From: Posidoniimonas polymericola
GTDB taxonomy: Bacteria; Planctomycetota; Planctomycetia; Pirellulales; Lacipirellulaceae
Reading direction: 5' to 3'
Assembly (NCBI RefSeq): GCF_007859935.1
Contig: NZ_SJPO01000002.1
Span: 496,001-560,000, forward strand
DNA: 64,000 bases
Positions 8,452 through 18,422 of the stretch are shown piece by piece. The notes under the pieces were generated by a model. That model had not been told where the DNA came from. It worked only from the letters and a program-made list of their open reading frames with translations, and did no database searches. Position 1 is the first letter of the stretch. Each line of letters begins with the position of its first letter. Made by a program: the position numbers and the translations under genes.

Positions 8452-8703
8452 ATGCCAAAGTGCCCCCACTGTGGTTCGAAAGAGGTCTACCTGAGTCGCG
8501 CCGAAGACAAGGCGATCTATCGGTTGGTGATGCTCGCGCGGGTCCGCTGCCATGAGTGCTACGAGTGCTTCTTCGTCCCGAGCTGGGGGATCCGGCGTTG
8601 GCGGAAAGCCGAGTCCTTGCTCCCCAGCCAATCGGGGCACGCCCACAAGCGGCACTCAGGCCAGGGCCGCCGGAAGGCTGCCGCGCCGGAGCAGTCTGCC
8701 TAA
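8452..8703 (+). CDS. Small zinc-ribbon protein
   Basis: This 83-aa protein begins MPKCPHCGSKEVYLSR and contains a second cysteine pair in RCHECYECFFVP. CPHC and CHEC form a four-Cys zinc ribbon. The C-terminal third is basic and serine/glutamine-rich (HKRHSGQGRRKA), probably disordered. The upstream open frame lacks sense, and ATG 8452 places the first Cys pair at the usual distance from the N-terminus. It precedes the NusG-like gene by 250 bases in the same orientation. Function unknown; a nucleic-acid-binding or regulatory role is possible given the fold. Confidence 0.65.
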   Translation: MPKCPHCGSKEVYLSRAEDKAIYRLVMLARVRCHECYECFFVPSWGIRRWRKAESLLPSQSGHAHKRHSGQGRRKAAAPEQSA

Positions 8704-8955
8704 CCGGGACGGCCGGCCGCTAGGTCTGCCCGGCTTGCCCTCCCGCCTCCGACCTCACCGCACAACCGATATAAAAGAGCCGCCCTAGCGGCAAAATAGC
8801 CGCCTTCCACGGCCATCCGCTTGTGGGGGGGGTAGGCCCGACTACACTTGATTTCTGAGAGTGGCTTGCCCGGATGCACACCGAGATCGGTGCGCTGACG
8901 TGGACGGAGTCCACTTACCAGCCGCTTTTCCCTCCCTGAGCACCCCCCTCCCGCC
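8704..8955. other. Leader region upstream of the NusG-like gene
   Basis: These 250 bases contain a TATAAA hexamer (8770-8775) without a clear -35 partner, directly followed by a small hairpin GCCGC-CCTA-GCGGC (8779-8792). On the minus strand this hairpin is followed by TCTTTTAT. No protein is evident. It is likely the leader of the exopolysaccharide operon, but no element is certain. Confidence 0.35.
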
Positions 8956-9525
8956 TTGCTCACCAAGTCCCAAGACCCACCGATTAGCTACTCGGCGACC
9001 ACCGGCAGCGACTGCCTGGCGGCCGACGACTGGCAGACGCCGTGGCACGTGGCGTACTGCAAGCCGCGGCAGGAGAAGTCGCTCGCCCGGGACCTGATCA
9101 GCCTGGGGGTCTCGTACTTCCTGCCAATGGTCGAGCGGGTGTCCACCTCGGGCGGCCGCCGCCGCACGGCGCTCAACCCGCTGTTCCCGTCCTACCTGTT
9201 CTTCGCGGCCGAGGAGCAGGAACGCCTGGCGGCCGTCAAAACCAACCGCATCCTGCACTTCCTGCAAGTGAATGAGGCCGAGCAGCAGGTGCTCAGCCGA
9301 GAGCTCGAGTCGCTCGAGGCGTGCCTCCGCACGCAGCCCAAAGAGGTCGAGCTCTACAACCACTTGGTGAAGGGCCAGCGGGTCCGGATCACAGGCGGCG
9401 GCATGAAGGACTGGGAAGGGATCGTCGAAGACGCCTCGCGGCCCCACAAGGTGTGGGTTGGGGTGTCGACGCTCGGCGGCGGGGTCCTGGTCGAGGTGCA
9501 CGGCGACCTGCTCGCCGCCCACTAG
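8956..9525 (+). CDS. NusG/RfaH/UpxY-like transcription antitermination factor
   Basis: The 189-aa product has an N-terminal NGN domain beginning [18 protein letters not shown], the W-x-V/a-x-y-x-x-x-x-E pattern of NusG paralogues. It includes the [11 protein letters not shown] segment typical of RfaH/UpxY/LoaP. A C-terminal KOW domain contains [17 protein letters not shown]. Specialised NusG paralogues bind RNA polymerase near the start of long operons and prevent premature termination; they commonly sit at the head of capsule or exopolysaccharide loci, as this one does. The only in-frame start downstream of the TGA at 8896 is TTG 8956. Its likely target is the roughly 24-kb plus-strand polysaccharide locus that follows. 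The role in this organism is inferred from position. Confidence 0.85.
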   Translation: MLTKSQDPPISYSATTGSDCLAADDWQTPWHVAYCKPRQEKSLARDLISLGVSYFLPMVERVSTSGGRRRTALNPLFPSYLFFAAEEQERLAAVKTNRILHFLQVNEAEQQVLSRELESLEACLRTQPKEVELYNHLVKGQRVRITGGGMKDWEGIVEDASRPHKVWVGVSTLGGGVLVEVHGDLLAAH

Positions 9526-9578
9526 CAACCGCATCGAATCGAATCGCCCCGACGCGAACAGCCTCGAAGCCAAGAACC

Positions 9579-10529
9579 TTGAGTAACTCCAAACCAACTC
9601 GACTCTACATCGCCGGCCACCGTGGCATGGTCGGCAAGGCGCTGGTCCGCGCCCTTGAGAACGACCCAAGCTACGAGCTCGTCCTCCGCAACCGCGACGA
9701 GCTCGACCTCACCAACCAGCAGGCGGTCGCCGACTTCTACGCCTACGAGAAGCCCGACCAGGCGATCATCGCCGCGGCTAGGGTCGGCGGCATCGTCGCC
9801 AACAACACCTACCCCGTCGAGTTCATGCTCGACAACACCCGGATCGCGCTGAACACGATCCAAAGCGCCTACGAGGCCGGCGTCGGTCGGCTGTTGTTCC
9901 TCGGCAGCACCTGCATCTACCCCAAGCTGGCGCCGCAGCCGATCCCCGAGGATTCGCTGCTCACCTCGCCGCTCGAGATCACCAACGAGGCCTACGCCCT
10001 CGCCAAGATCACCGGCCTGAAGCTCTGCCAGTACTACCGCCAAGAGTACGGCGCGATGTACCACTCGGCGATGCCGACCAACCTCTACGGGCCGGGCGAC
10101 AACTACCACCCGGAGAACAGCCACGTGCTGCCGGGCCTGCTGCGGCGGTTCCACGAGGCGAAGGAAGAGGGCCTCGAAGAGGTCGTCGTCTGGGGCACCG
10201 GCACGCCACGCCGCGAGTTCCTCCACGTCGACGACCTGGCCGCCGCGCTCGTGCACCTGCTGCAGATCGACGGCCCGCCCAACTGGGTCAACGCCGGCAC
10301 CGGCAAGGACATCCCGATCGGCGAGCTCGCCCAGCTCATCGCCAAGGTCGTCGGCTACGAAGGGAAGATATCGTTCGACACCTCCCGCCCCGACGGCACG
10401 CCGCGCAAGCTGACCGACTCGTCATTGATCCAGTCGACCGGCTGGCAGGCCAAGATCAGCCTCGAGGAAGGCCTCCGCTCGACCTACCAGGACTTCCTCG
10501 CCAACCAGCAATCCCTCCGGGCGCAGTAG
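9579..10529 (+). CDS. fcl: GDP-L-fucose synthase
   Basis: Starting at TTG 9579 the 316-aa protein reads [26 protein letters not shown] is the GxxGxxG NADPH-binding motif specific to GDP-fucose synthase. Catalytic residues of the extended SDR family are visible: STCIYP (Ser) and [11 protein letters not shown] (YxxxK). The enzyme epimerises and reduces GDP-4-keto-6-deoxy-D-mannose to GDP-L-fucose in the cytoplasm. It precedes gmd, the enzyme before it in the pathway, by 51 bases. A longer frame upstream overlaps the NusG-like gene and has no coding sense. The finished exopolysaccharide therefore probably contains fucose or a derivative. Confidence 0.94.
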   Translation: MSNSKPTRLYIAGHRGMVGKALVRALENDPSYELVLRNRDELDLTNQQAVADFYAYEKPDQAIIAAARVGGIVANNTYPVEFMLDNTRIALNTIQSAYEAGVGRLLFLGSTCIYPKLAPQPIPEDSLLTSPLEITNEAYALAKITGLKLCQYYRQEYGAMYHSAMPTNLYGPGDNYHPENSHVLPGLLRRFHEAKEEGLEEVVVWGTGTPRREFLHVDDLAAALVHLLQIDGPPNWVNAGTGKDIPIGELAQLIAKVVGYEGKISFDTSRPDGTPRKLTDSSLIQSTGWQAKISLEEGLRSTYQDFLANQQSLRAQ

Positions 10530-10580
10530 TCGCCTCTGGCTACCGCCCACGACTTCCTTACCTTCGAGACCACTAGAGAG

Positions 10581-11603
<1,023 letters not shown>

Positions 11604-11787
11604 TGATCAATCTTCTGTGCGGTATCGCCGGACTGCACGGCTGTTGAGATTCATCGCGATGCTTAGAAACGCAGTCGAACCAGGGCACGAGTCGTGATAT
11701 TGCTGTCAATCAATCGTGCGGGATTCTCCTGAAACTCATCCAAATGCCCACAAAGTCCCCCCATAGCCCGAGAGAACGGCAACGCGA

Positions 11788-13083
11788 TTGAGGCACGTGG
11801 TAGGTGCTCAAGTCAAACCGAACGGAGGCTATAGCCAAAGCAAGAGCATAGCCATCGTAAGCTGGCACTTTCCCGTACGGTCAGAGACCTTTGTTCTCGA
11901 CCATGCATTAGGAATGGCGAAACGCGGATGGAACGTCCATTCGGTTAGCCAAGGTCCTGGTTCAGGGTTTTCCGAAGCTGAGCTAGGCTCTATTGCTGAA
12001 GCAGGAGTTTCATTACACCATCTAGGGGAATACCCGCAAAAGCAGTATTCCAAGGCTCTTATGATCGCGTCACAACCGCGATCCATCGTGCAAAAGTTCC
12101 GCATGGAGCGTCGCAAGACTTCATGGACGCTCTTCGAGTTGGCCGCTGCGACTCGTACGATGAAATATCTTGAGTCTCTTAATCCACAAGTTGTTCATTG
12201 CCACTTCGGTGCAGTAGCCGGTCCGCTAGTTTCAGCTGGGCTTTCCGCAGAGAACTTGCTTGTAACTTGGCACGGCTACGACTCAGACGTGATACCCCAT
12301 AAACGCGGAACGGGGATCTATCAGAAGCTCTTTGCTTCGCCTGCAACCCACACAGCTAACTCTCGCTTCTTATCCAACCGACTCGCCCAGCTTGGCGCTG
12401 ACCGCTACTCGATTGTGCGAGTCCCAATGGGCGTCGACCTCGATCGCTTCTCAATTCGTTCTGGCCCGCCGCTAGACGCCAATCCCCTGAGAATCCTCTC
12501 GGTCGGAAGGCTAGCTGAAATGAAGGGGCACAGATTTCTGATCGAGGCTATCTGCGATCTTCTCGATATTGGAGTCCCATTGCGGCTGGATATCGTGGGT
12601 GATGGCCCATTGGCAGCCGAACTTGAGTGTTTAATTCAAGCGAGAGGGCATGGAGATTCCGTCGCGCTGCTGGGCTCGCAGCCACACGATCGTGTCCGGA
12701 GCGAAATGTCTAAATGCCATCTGTTCGCGCTAACGGGAGTGTGCGAACCCACCGGTCAAGTCGAAACACAGGGAGTGGTATTCGTCGAAGCCCAGGCTAC
12801 GGGTCGCCCCGTCGTAGCGTCTAACGTTGGAGGGGTGAAAGAGGTAGTAGAAGATGGCAGAACGGGTATCCTCTGCGAACCGGGCAATATCGATAGCATC
12901 AAGAACGCGCTCTGCTACTTCCACGAAAACCGAGCGGCGTTGGAACGATTTGGTAGTAGCGGCCGCAAGCATGTCGAAGAATCGTTATCGATTAATCAGA
13001 TGCTAGAGTCATTCGATGCGCTATACATGGACCGCTTACGTCACAGGCACTCCCCCAACAACTACCGAAAGCACGTTCTGTGA
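11788..13083 (+). CDS. Glycosyltransferase family 4 (GT-B)
   Basis: The 431-aa protein has an N-terminal acceptor domain (SIAIVSWHFPVRSETFVLDH) and a C-terminal GT-B donor domain with ILSVGRLAEMKGHRFLIEA. The EAQATGRPVVASNVGGVKE segment carries the donor-binding E-x7-E-type region of GT4 retaining transferases. The segment SETFVLDHALGMAKRGWNVH is common in transferases that build capsular or colanic-acid-like polymers. It probably adds one sugar to the lipid-linked repeat unit on the cytoplasmic face. The TTG start at 11788 is uncertain; a GTG nine bases downstream is possible. The stop overlaps the next gene's GTG start. Donor and acceptor cannot be told. Confidence 0.88.
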   Translation: MRHVVGAQVKPNGGYSQSKSIAIVSWHFPVRSETFVLDHALGMAKRGWNVHSVSQGPGSGFSEAELGSIAEAGVSLHHLGEYPQKQYSKALMIASQPRSIVQKFRMERRKTSWTLFELAAATRTMKYLESLNPQVVHCHFGAVAGPLVSAGLSAENLLVTWHGYDSDVIPHKRGTGIYQKLFASPATHTANSRFLSNRLAQLGADRYSIVRVPMGVDLDRFSIRSGPPLDANPLRILSVGRLAEMKGHRFLIEAICDLLDIGVPLRLDIVGDGPLAAELECLIQARGHGDSVALLGSQPHDRVRSEMSKCHLFALTGVCEPTGQVETQGVVFVEAQATGRPVVASNVGGVKEVVEDGRTGILCEPGNIDSIKNALCYFHENRAALERFGSSGRKHVEESLSINQMLESFDALYMDRLRHRHSPNNYRKHVL

Positions 13084-13898
13084 AGAAGCTCTTCTGGTGG
13101 GCGATTACGTCCTCGCATAGGCATCGGATCCGCGGCACCGCTAGGGCGATGCGGCTAATCAAATCCTACATCGCTGCTGAACCACTCGTACAGTTTACGA
13201 CTCCACACCAACTAAAACTCAACTTGACTCCGAGGCACTACATCGACTCCGAAGTGCTACGACATGGCGACTATGAGTTTGAGGTTACGGAGGCTCTTGT
13301 GGGCAGGCTGGGCGACCGAGATGTCTTCTGGGATGTCGGCGCGAACATTGGACTCCACTCGTTATACATAGCCATCCAGATGCCGAAGGTACGTGTTGTC
13401 GCATTCGACCCGAACACTGACATCGTTAGCCGCCTTCGAGACAATGCGCATCTGAACAATGTCGCGATAGAAATCGTTCAGTCCGGCTTGTGGCATAGCC
13501 ACGGCTTGCTTCGACTAAATGATCCGAATCCAGTCAACCCAGGAATGACGGGGCTAGAGTCGAATGCAGATTCGACTACTCGCACACAGGTGCTGGTACC
13601 GGTACTGGGAGGTGACGACTGCATAGCTCACCTTGGAGTACCGTCACCCACGGTCATCAAGATCGACGCTGAAGGCGCAGAGACGTCGGTTCTGAGCGGA
13701 CTCCGCAACGCGATTGATTCCGGTAGCGTACACACAGTTGTGTTCGAACAACGCGAAGACGCGGACGAAGGTCCTCGAGAAACCTTGAGGTCCTTCGGAT
13801 TTCAGATAGCCCCAATAGCGTCTGAGAAGGGTGCGAGTCACTGCAACTACATTGCAACTCGCGAGAGTAATGGCACCGACATTGCTCCCAGCATATAG
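13080..13898 (+). CDS. FkbM family methyltransferase
   Basis: This 272-aa protein has the SAM-binding motif I VFWDVGANIGLHSLYIA, motif II near VVAFDPNTD, and TVIKIDAEGAETSVLSG. The last is the KxDxEGxE signature of the FkbM family. FkbM proteins O-methylate sugars and other hydroxyls; in polysaccharide loci they cap or decorate the glycan. The GTG start overlaps the previous stop (GTGA), which implies coupling. The distal end overlaps a possible longer frame of the next gene. The substrate is not known. Confidence 0.88.
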   Translation: MKKLFWWAITSSHRHRIRGTARAMRLIKSYIAAEPLVQFTTPHQLKLNLTPRHYIDSEVLRHGDYEFEVTEALVGRLGDRDVFWDVGANIGLHSLYIAIQMPKVRVVAFDPNTDIVSRLRDNAHLNNVAIEIVQSGLWHSHGLLRLNDPNPVNPGMTGLESNADSTTRTQVLVPVLGGDDCIAHLGVPSPTVIKIDAEGAETSVLSGLRNAIDSGSVHTVVFEQREDADEGPRETLRSFGFQIAPIASEKGASHCNYIATRESNGTDIAPSI

Positions 13899-13998
13899 AG
13901 TGGCTGCGTCAATAAATGCAATATTGCGCATCGCCACGACACCAAGATCTGACGGGCGTTCAATAGCAAGAATTGACGCCGACCAGCCCGTAAACGAA

Positions 13999-15162
13999 AT
14001 GCCATTTGCCACCCGGACACAGGCCTGCCCCAATGGACATGCTACCCGTCGCGCAGCTATACTAATCTCACCTCAGCCTGTTGACGACTTTCCGCCCGTA
14101 GTTGCGCACGCGACTGTACTCGCCAATGTCGGTGTCGATGTCACCCTCCTCACTTCTCCGCGCAAGGGAGCACCGAGCGTCAGGTTCGAACACCCAGGCG
14201 TGACGGTAGAAAGCTTCGCCACTCAAAGCAGCAGCAGATCCCGACGCGCTGTCGCTATGACGCTGATGGCGATGCGAGTCAGCCAACTTAGGCTGCTAGG
14301 CAAGTCGCAACTGCCGATCGAAGTTGCCTACGAGCCAATAGGCATTCGGGTCAGTCGACTTGCGTTTGGCCGGCCCAAGGCAACCATCTACCACTTTCAC
14401 GAGATCCTCTTTGGCAATGGTCGTCGGCATGAGCGTCAAGCGATCGCCGCGCTTCGCCACGCGGACTTAGTGACCGTTGCGGATTCGGGCCGAGCGGATC
14501 TAATGCTGGCGGTTGAGCCATGCATTGCAGCGCTGAAGACAATTCGGAATCTGCCGCTTGCTTCCGCAGCACTGCGTTCTCCCCCGATACGCACGGAGGA
14601 ATTCAGTGCTGTCTACTTCGGGTCGCGTAGCCATGCGCAGAATCTTGATCGGATCGTAAGCTCCATGGACCGGTGGCCGGCCAAAGTACGACTACACCTC
14701 TACGGTCGGAAAAACCCGACCTTCGACGAAGAGCTCCGGCGTATCGCTGCCGAGCGTGGCGTGCTAGACAGACTAGTGTTCGAAGGTTGGGTCCACATGC
14801 AAGACCTGATTCGCACGGTCGCGCGACACCATTTAGGGTTCGCTATGCTTCGTCCCCTGAATGACAACTGGAAGTTTAGCGCTGGGGCCTCAAACAAGAA
14901 GTACCAACTCATGGCTGCTGGAGTCCCCCAGATCGCGGACAACGGGCGTGGCACTCCGGAGGTTGTCCACAACCGGGGCGTCGGCACTTGCGTTTCGCCC
15001 GATGACGAAGATGCCATAGCTGCGGCGGTGCATGCCTACTTCAACTCACCCATCAAGGTAGAGACGGAGGGACGATCTGGCCGGGAACTGATAATGACTG
15101 AACTGAATCAAGAATGTGAATTCTCCAGTGTGCTGAGTTTTTTTGAAATTCACGGTAGTTGA
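13999..15162 (+). CDS. Glycosyltransferase (GT-B, family 4-like)
   Basis: With the start at ATG 13999 the product has 387 aa. The frame is open further upstream, to 13831 inside the FkbM gene, but those residues do not resemble a transferase N-terminus, so the later start is preferred. Features include TIYHFHEILFG, the C-terminal VYFGSRSHAQNLDRIV, LVFEGWVHMQDL, and SNKKYQLMAAGVPQIADN. These correspond to the GT-B donor domain loop in which the enzyme recognises the nucleotide sugar. The predicted role is transfer of a sugar onto the lipid-linked oligosaccharide. Similarity is moderate and specificity unknown. Confidence 0.78.
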   Translation: MPFATRTQACPNGHATRRAAILISPQPVDDFPPVVAHATVLANVGVDVTLLTSPRKGAPSVRFEHPGVTVESFATQSSSRSRRAVAMTLMAMRVSQLRLLGKSQLPIEVAYEPIGIRVSRLAFGRPKATIYHFHEILFGNGRRHERQAIAALRHADLVTVADSGRADLMLAVEPCIAALKTIRNLPLASAALRSPPIRTEEFSAVYFGSRSHAQNLDRIVSSMDRWPAKVRLHLYGRKNPTFDEELRRIAAERGVLDRLVFEGWVHMQDLIRTVARHHLGFAMLRPLNDNWKFSAGASNKKYQLMAAGVPQIADNGRGTPEVVHNRGVGTCVSPDDEDAIAAAVHAYFNSPIKVETEGRSGRELIMTELNQECEFSSVLSFFEIHGS

Positions 15163-16316
15163 TGATTAACTTCGTAACCGATCAGTCGATCAGCATCACT
15201 TCCGGGGGTTGGAGTGGAATCAGCGCAAATATCTACAGCCAGCTGCAGAGATTCTATCCGGTGCGTTATGTAGGCCCTGTTCAGCCAAAAATACCAGCTC
15301 TCCAGAAGCTCGCGTCAAAAGCAAGTCGGCTATGTGGCGGGCGTGGCCGATTTGCATTTTATGGAAATACTCGGCTACGTAGAATTTGCAGCCAATGGCA
15401 GTCAACTCGCGCACCAGAAGCGAGCTTTGACTTTTTTCACGCAGCGACGCCATGGCTTAAATGCCAATCTCCAATGCCATACGGGGCATATTTAGATGCG
15501 ACTTTTGGGATGTACATGGAGTTGTACTCGAATGCGGCCCAGTTCTCGCCGCAAGATCTCTCAAGGATTGCTGACCTGGAACGAAGGTGGCTTCGGAAAG
15601 CATCAGTCTTGTTCTTCGGTAGCGAGTGGGCCCAGAACATTGCGATCGAGGAGTATGGGCTAGAGAAATCGAAGACACATGTCCTTTGGCTCGGTGGCAA
15701 CGTAGGCATCCCATCACGAGATCGCTACGCAGCTGGGCAAGACTTCTTATTCATATCCCTTAACTTCGGGAAGAAGGGGGGGGAGATCGCGTCGAGAGCG
15801 CTGCAATCCGTACGGAGACGCTACCCCAAGGCTCAACTGCTAGTTGTCGGTGCTCCGCCCCCCCCAGAAATTCTCGCGCTGCCCGGAATCAAGTACTGCG
15901 GGATGCTAAGAAAAACGATGCCTAACGAACTCGCTGAGTTCAAGCGCCTTCTCGGAAGTGCTCGCGCACTGGTTCACCCCACTACGATGGACACGATGGG
16001 AGCCGTTCTCGTCGAAGCCGGCTATTTCGGATGCCCATCGATCGCCACTAACAGATTTGGCATCCCAGAGTTGGTCCATGACGGGCGAACGGGCATGCTT
16101 GTAGACGCTCCCATCGAAGTCGAGCAAGTTGCGTCCCAGATGGAACGTATGCTGGATGACGAGCCGGGCTATTTGTGCATGCGCAAGGCTGTTCGCTCTG
16201 ACATGACCAGCCGGCTTTCCTGGGATTCGTTTGGTTCGAAGATGGTAGCCGCAATTGCCTCACTGCACCTCCCCGGCTTACCTTCTGACAAGCACGTGCT
16301 GGCGGGAGATCCATGA
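15162..16316 (+). CDS. Glycosyltransferase family 4
   Basis: Starting at ATG 15162, which overlaps the previous stop (TGATG), the product is a 384-aa GT-B transferase. The N-terminal domain has SGGWSGISANIYSQLQ. The C-terminal domain has FLFISLNFGKKGGEIASRAL, LLVVGAPPPPEI, and ALVHPTTMDTMGAVLVEAGY, which includes the conserved Glu of the donor site. IATNRFGIPELVHDGRTGML follows, the GT4 loop that closes on the nucleotide. It is tightly packed between two other transferase genes. Donor and linkage are unknown. Confidence 0.85.
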   Translation: MINFVTDQSISITSGGWSGISANIYSQLQRFYPVRYVGPVQPKIPALQKLASKASRLCGGRGRFAFYGNTRLRRICSQWQSTRAPEASFDFFHAATPWLKCQSPMPYGAYLDATFGMYMELYSNAAQFSPQDLSRIADLERRWLRKASVLFFGSEWAQNIAIEEYGLEKSKTHVLWLGGNVGIPSRDRYAAGQDFLFISLNFGKKGGEIASRALQSVRRRYPKAQLLVVGAPPPPEILALPGIKYCGMLRKTMPNELAEFKRLLGSARALVHPTTMDTMGAVLVEAGYFGCPSIATNRFGIPELVHDGRTGMLVDAPIEVEQVASQMERMLDDEPGYLCMRKAVRSDMTSRLSWDSFGSKMVAAIASLHLPGLPSDKHVLAGDP

Positions 16317-17404
16317 GCGTACCCAAGCTCCTTTACATTGGCCACCTTGAGCCTGGCCAGACGTCGCTGATGCGGATGCGTGCGCTCGAAAGGCACAACA
16401 TAAACGTACTCGGCGTTAACGCTCGGGAGCTCTTGAATCGACAGAACTGGCTTGAGCGTCGCATATCGTCGTCCCTGGAAGTAGGCCCCGTGATACGGCA
16501 GCTGAATCGAGCTGTGTGCGACGCAGCGCAGGAGCTCCGTCCGAGCGTGATATGGTTTGACAAACAGGAGCTCATTCGGCCGAGCACAGCTCGCAGACTG
16601 AAGGATTTGGGCGCAACCTTGGTGTACTACACTCCAGATCCCTATTTCGCCCAACCGTGGAAGCAAACCCGCATGATGTCCAGCAGCATGCAGTACTTTG
16701 ATCTGTTCATCACTCCTAAGAGCTATGAACTCGACGAGTATGCAAAGCTTGGCAAGCAGGTCCTCTACATGCCGCTAGGGTTCTGCGATCAGATTCACAC
16801 CCCACGCCAGGTGCCAGAAGCTTCGCGGGTAGATGTCGGATTCATTGGCTCGTGGGAGCCGCGGCGCGAACACTTTATGACTCAGATTGTTGAGCAGGGA
16901 TCGACTGCCCACATCTGGGGCTACGGCTGGGATCATGTTGTAGATGGTCGATGGAGCTTGCGACGCGAAGCTAGGCTTCGGCGTCTAAACAACGGGCGAG
17001 CAACAACGATCCAAATCAACGCGCACCTCGCAGACATCATTACTTCGCATGAAATCTACGGAGATACCTACGCCGAGTGCCTGTCGCGATCAAGGATCAG
17101 CCTGGGCTTGCTACGAACAACTCTGTATCCAGACCAACACACGACGCGTACTTTCGAAATCCCAGCTTGCGGAAGCATGCTCCTGGCTGAGCGCACCGAC
17201 GAGCATAAATCGTTCTTTGAAGAGGGTCGAGAAGCCGACTTCTTTTCATCAGACGAGGAGATGATAGACAAAGTGCGATTTTACTCGAATAACCCTGAGG
17301 CCCGCGATCGAATCGCCAGAAACGGTCGCGAGCGCTGCCTTAACTCTGGGTATTCCTACTTCGAAAGGCTCAAGCCAGCGCTGAGCCACTTAGGACTTAT
17401 CTAG
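16313..17404 (+). CDS. CgeB-like glycosyltransferase
   Basis: This 363-aa protein resembles the CgeB/Glyco_trans_1_2 group. It has SVIWFDKQELIRP, TLVYYTPDPYFAQPWK, FDLFITPKSYELDEYAKLG, VDVGFIGSWEPRREHFM, TTRTFEIPACGSMLLAERTD, and a C-terminal NGRERCLNSGYSYFERL. The TxRTFEIPACGxxLL segment is the family's most conserved part. CgeB relatives act in spore or surface glycan maturation and are frequent in exopolysaccharide loci. The ATG overlaps the previous stop by four bases and the next gene starts two bases after its end, so it is embedded in an operon. Confidence 0.82.
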   Translation: MSVPKLLYIGHLEPGQTSLMRMRALERHNINVLGVNARELLNRQNWLERRISSSLEVGPVIRQLNRAVCDAAQELRPSVIWFDKQELIRPSTARRLKDLGATLVYYTPDPYFAQPWKQTRMMSSSMQYFDLFITPKSYELDEYAKLGKQVLYMPLGFCDQIHTPRQVPEASRVDVGFIGSWEPRREHFMTQIVEQGSTAHIWGYGWDHVVDGRWSLRREARLRRLNNGRATTIQINAHLADIITSHEIYGDTYAECLSRSRISLGLLRTTLYPDQHTTRTFEIPACGSMLLAERTDEHKSFFEEGREADFFSSDEEMIDKVRFYSNNPEARDRIARNGRERCLNSGYSYFERLKPALSHLGLI

Positions 17405-17405
17405 C

Positions 17406-18422
17406 GTGAGCACAGGGGGCCTGTCGGTGGACTTTCTCTACCGCAAGGCATTCGAATCGCAATTCAGCATCGAGTCTTGCTTTGCCCGAGTCCAGGAAGA
17501 TCTTTCTAGACTAGGGCTAGACAACCAAAGAGTGGTTGCTCCAGCGTACAGCACTGGCTTCCTCAATCGCCTACGGATCCTCCTGCACGCCGCACGGCTT
17601 TCAAGGACTAGGGACAGGATTCTACATATTACGGGTGATATCTACTATGCGGCGATTCTTGCTAGGGCCCCCGTTTCTCTCACGATCCACGACCTGGAGT
17701 TCATCAATCGCGAACGAGGTTGGAGGCGATTCCTTCTCAAGACGATCTGGATCAATGCACCATGTGCCCGTGCCGACGCAATAACGGTGGTAAGCGAAGA
17801 AACCAAGAGATTGCTGCTTCAGACGTGCCCTAAGCTTTGCCCACAAAAGGTGCATGTCATCCCGAATAGTGTCTCAGACAGCTTCAAGCCTTTCCCCAAG
17901 CCTGCCCCCAAGGAGACGCTCCGCATTCTTCAGGTTGGCACCAAACCCAACAAGAATATACCCTTGCTGCTCCAAGCGCTGAATGGACTCAATTGCGAGC
18001 TCACGATCGTCGGGCCCGTTTCGGAAAAACTTAGGAGGTGCGTTGCCGAGAGTGATATCCCTACCGTTTTCAAGGAGAGCCTCAGCGAAACTGAAATGTT
18101 GGAGGTCTACCAAGATTGCGACCTACTCGCTTTCGTGTCGCTCGAGGAAGGGTTCGGCATGCCAATAGTCGAGGCGCAACGCACGCTCCGACCCGTTCTC
18201 ACATCAAATTGCAGCTCTATGCCAGAAGTAGCGGGTGAAGGAGCTTGCTTGGTGGATCCGCGTGACCCCGCATCGATCCGGGCAGGAATCGAGCGTGTAT
18301 GGAAGGATGAGACCTATCGTGAGTCACTGATTGCGAAAGGGGCGGCTAACGCAGAACGTTTCTCGCGAGGGCAAATAGCCGATAAGTACCTGCGGCTCTT
18401 CCAGGGCCTTGGCTCGCAATGA
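17406..18422 (+). CDS. Glycosyltransferase family 4
   Basis: The 338-aa product starts at GTG 17406, two bases after the CgeB-like gene. The N-terminal half includes ILHITGDIYYAAILARAP and SLTIHDLEF. The latter (HDL) is common to WbuB/PimB-like mannosyl- or rhamnosyltransferases. The donor domain carries LRILQVGTKPNKNIPLLLQA, LLAFVSLEEGFGMPIVEAQ and LTSNCSSMPEVAGEGA. These give the family-4 pattern of K-N for nucleotide phosphate and E-x7-E for the ribose. It probably adds a deoxyhexose or mannose to the repeat unit. Specificity is a guess. Confidence 0.87.
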   Translation: MSTGGLSVDFLYRKAFESQFSIESCFARVQEDLSRLGLDNQRVVAPAYSTGFLNRLRILLHAARLSRTRDRILHITGDIYYAAILARAPVSLTIHDLEFINRERGWRRFLLKTIWINAPCARADAITVVSEETKRLLLQTCPKLCPQKVHVIPNSVSDSFKPFPKPAPKETLRILQVGTKPNKNIPLLLQALNGLNCELTIVGPVSEKLRRCVAESDIPTVFKESLSETEMLEVYQDCDLLAFVSLEEGFGMPIVEAQRTLRPVLTSNCSSMPEVAGEGACLVDPRDPASIRAGIERVWKDETYRESLIAKGAANAERFSRGQIADKYLRLFQGLGSQ

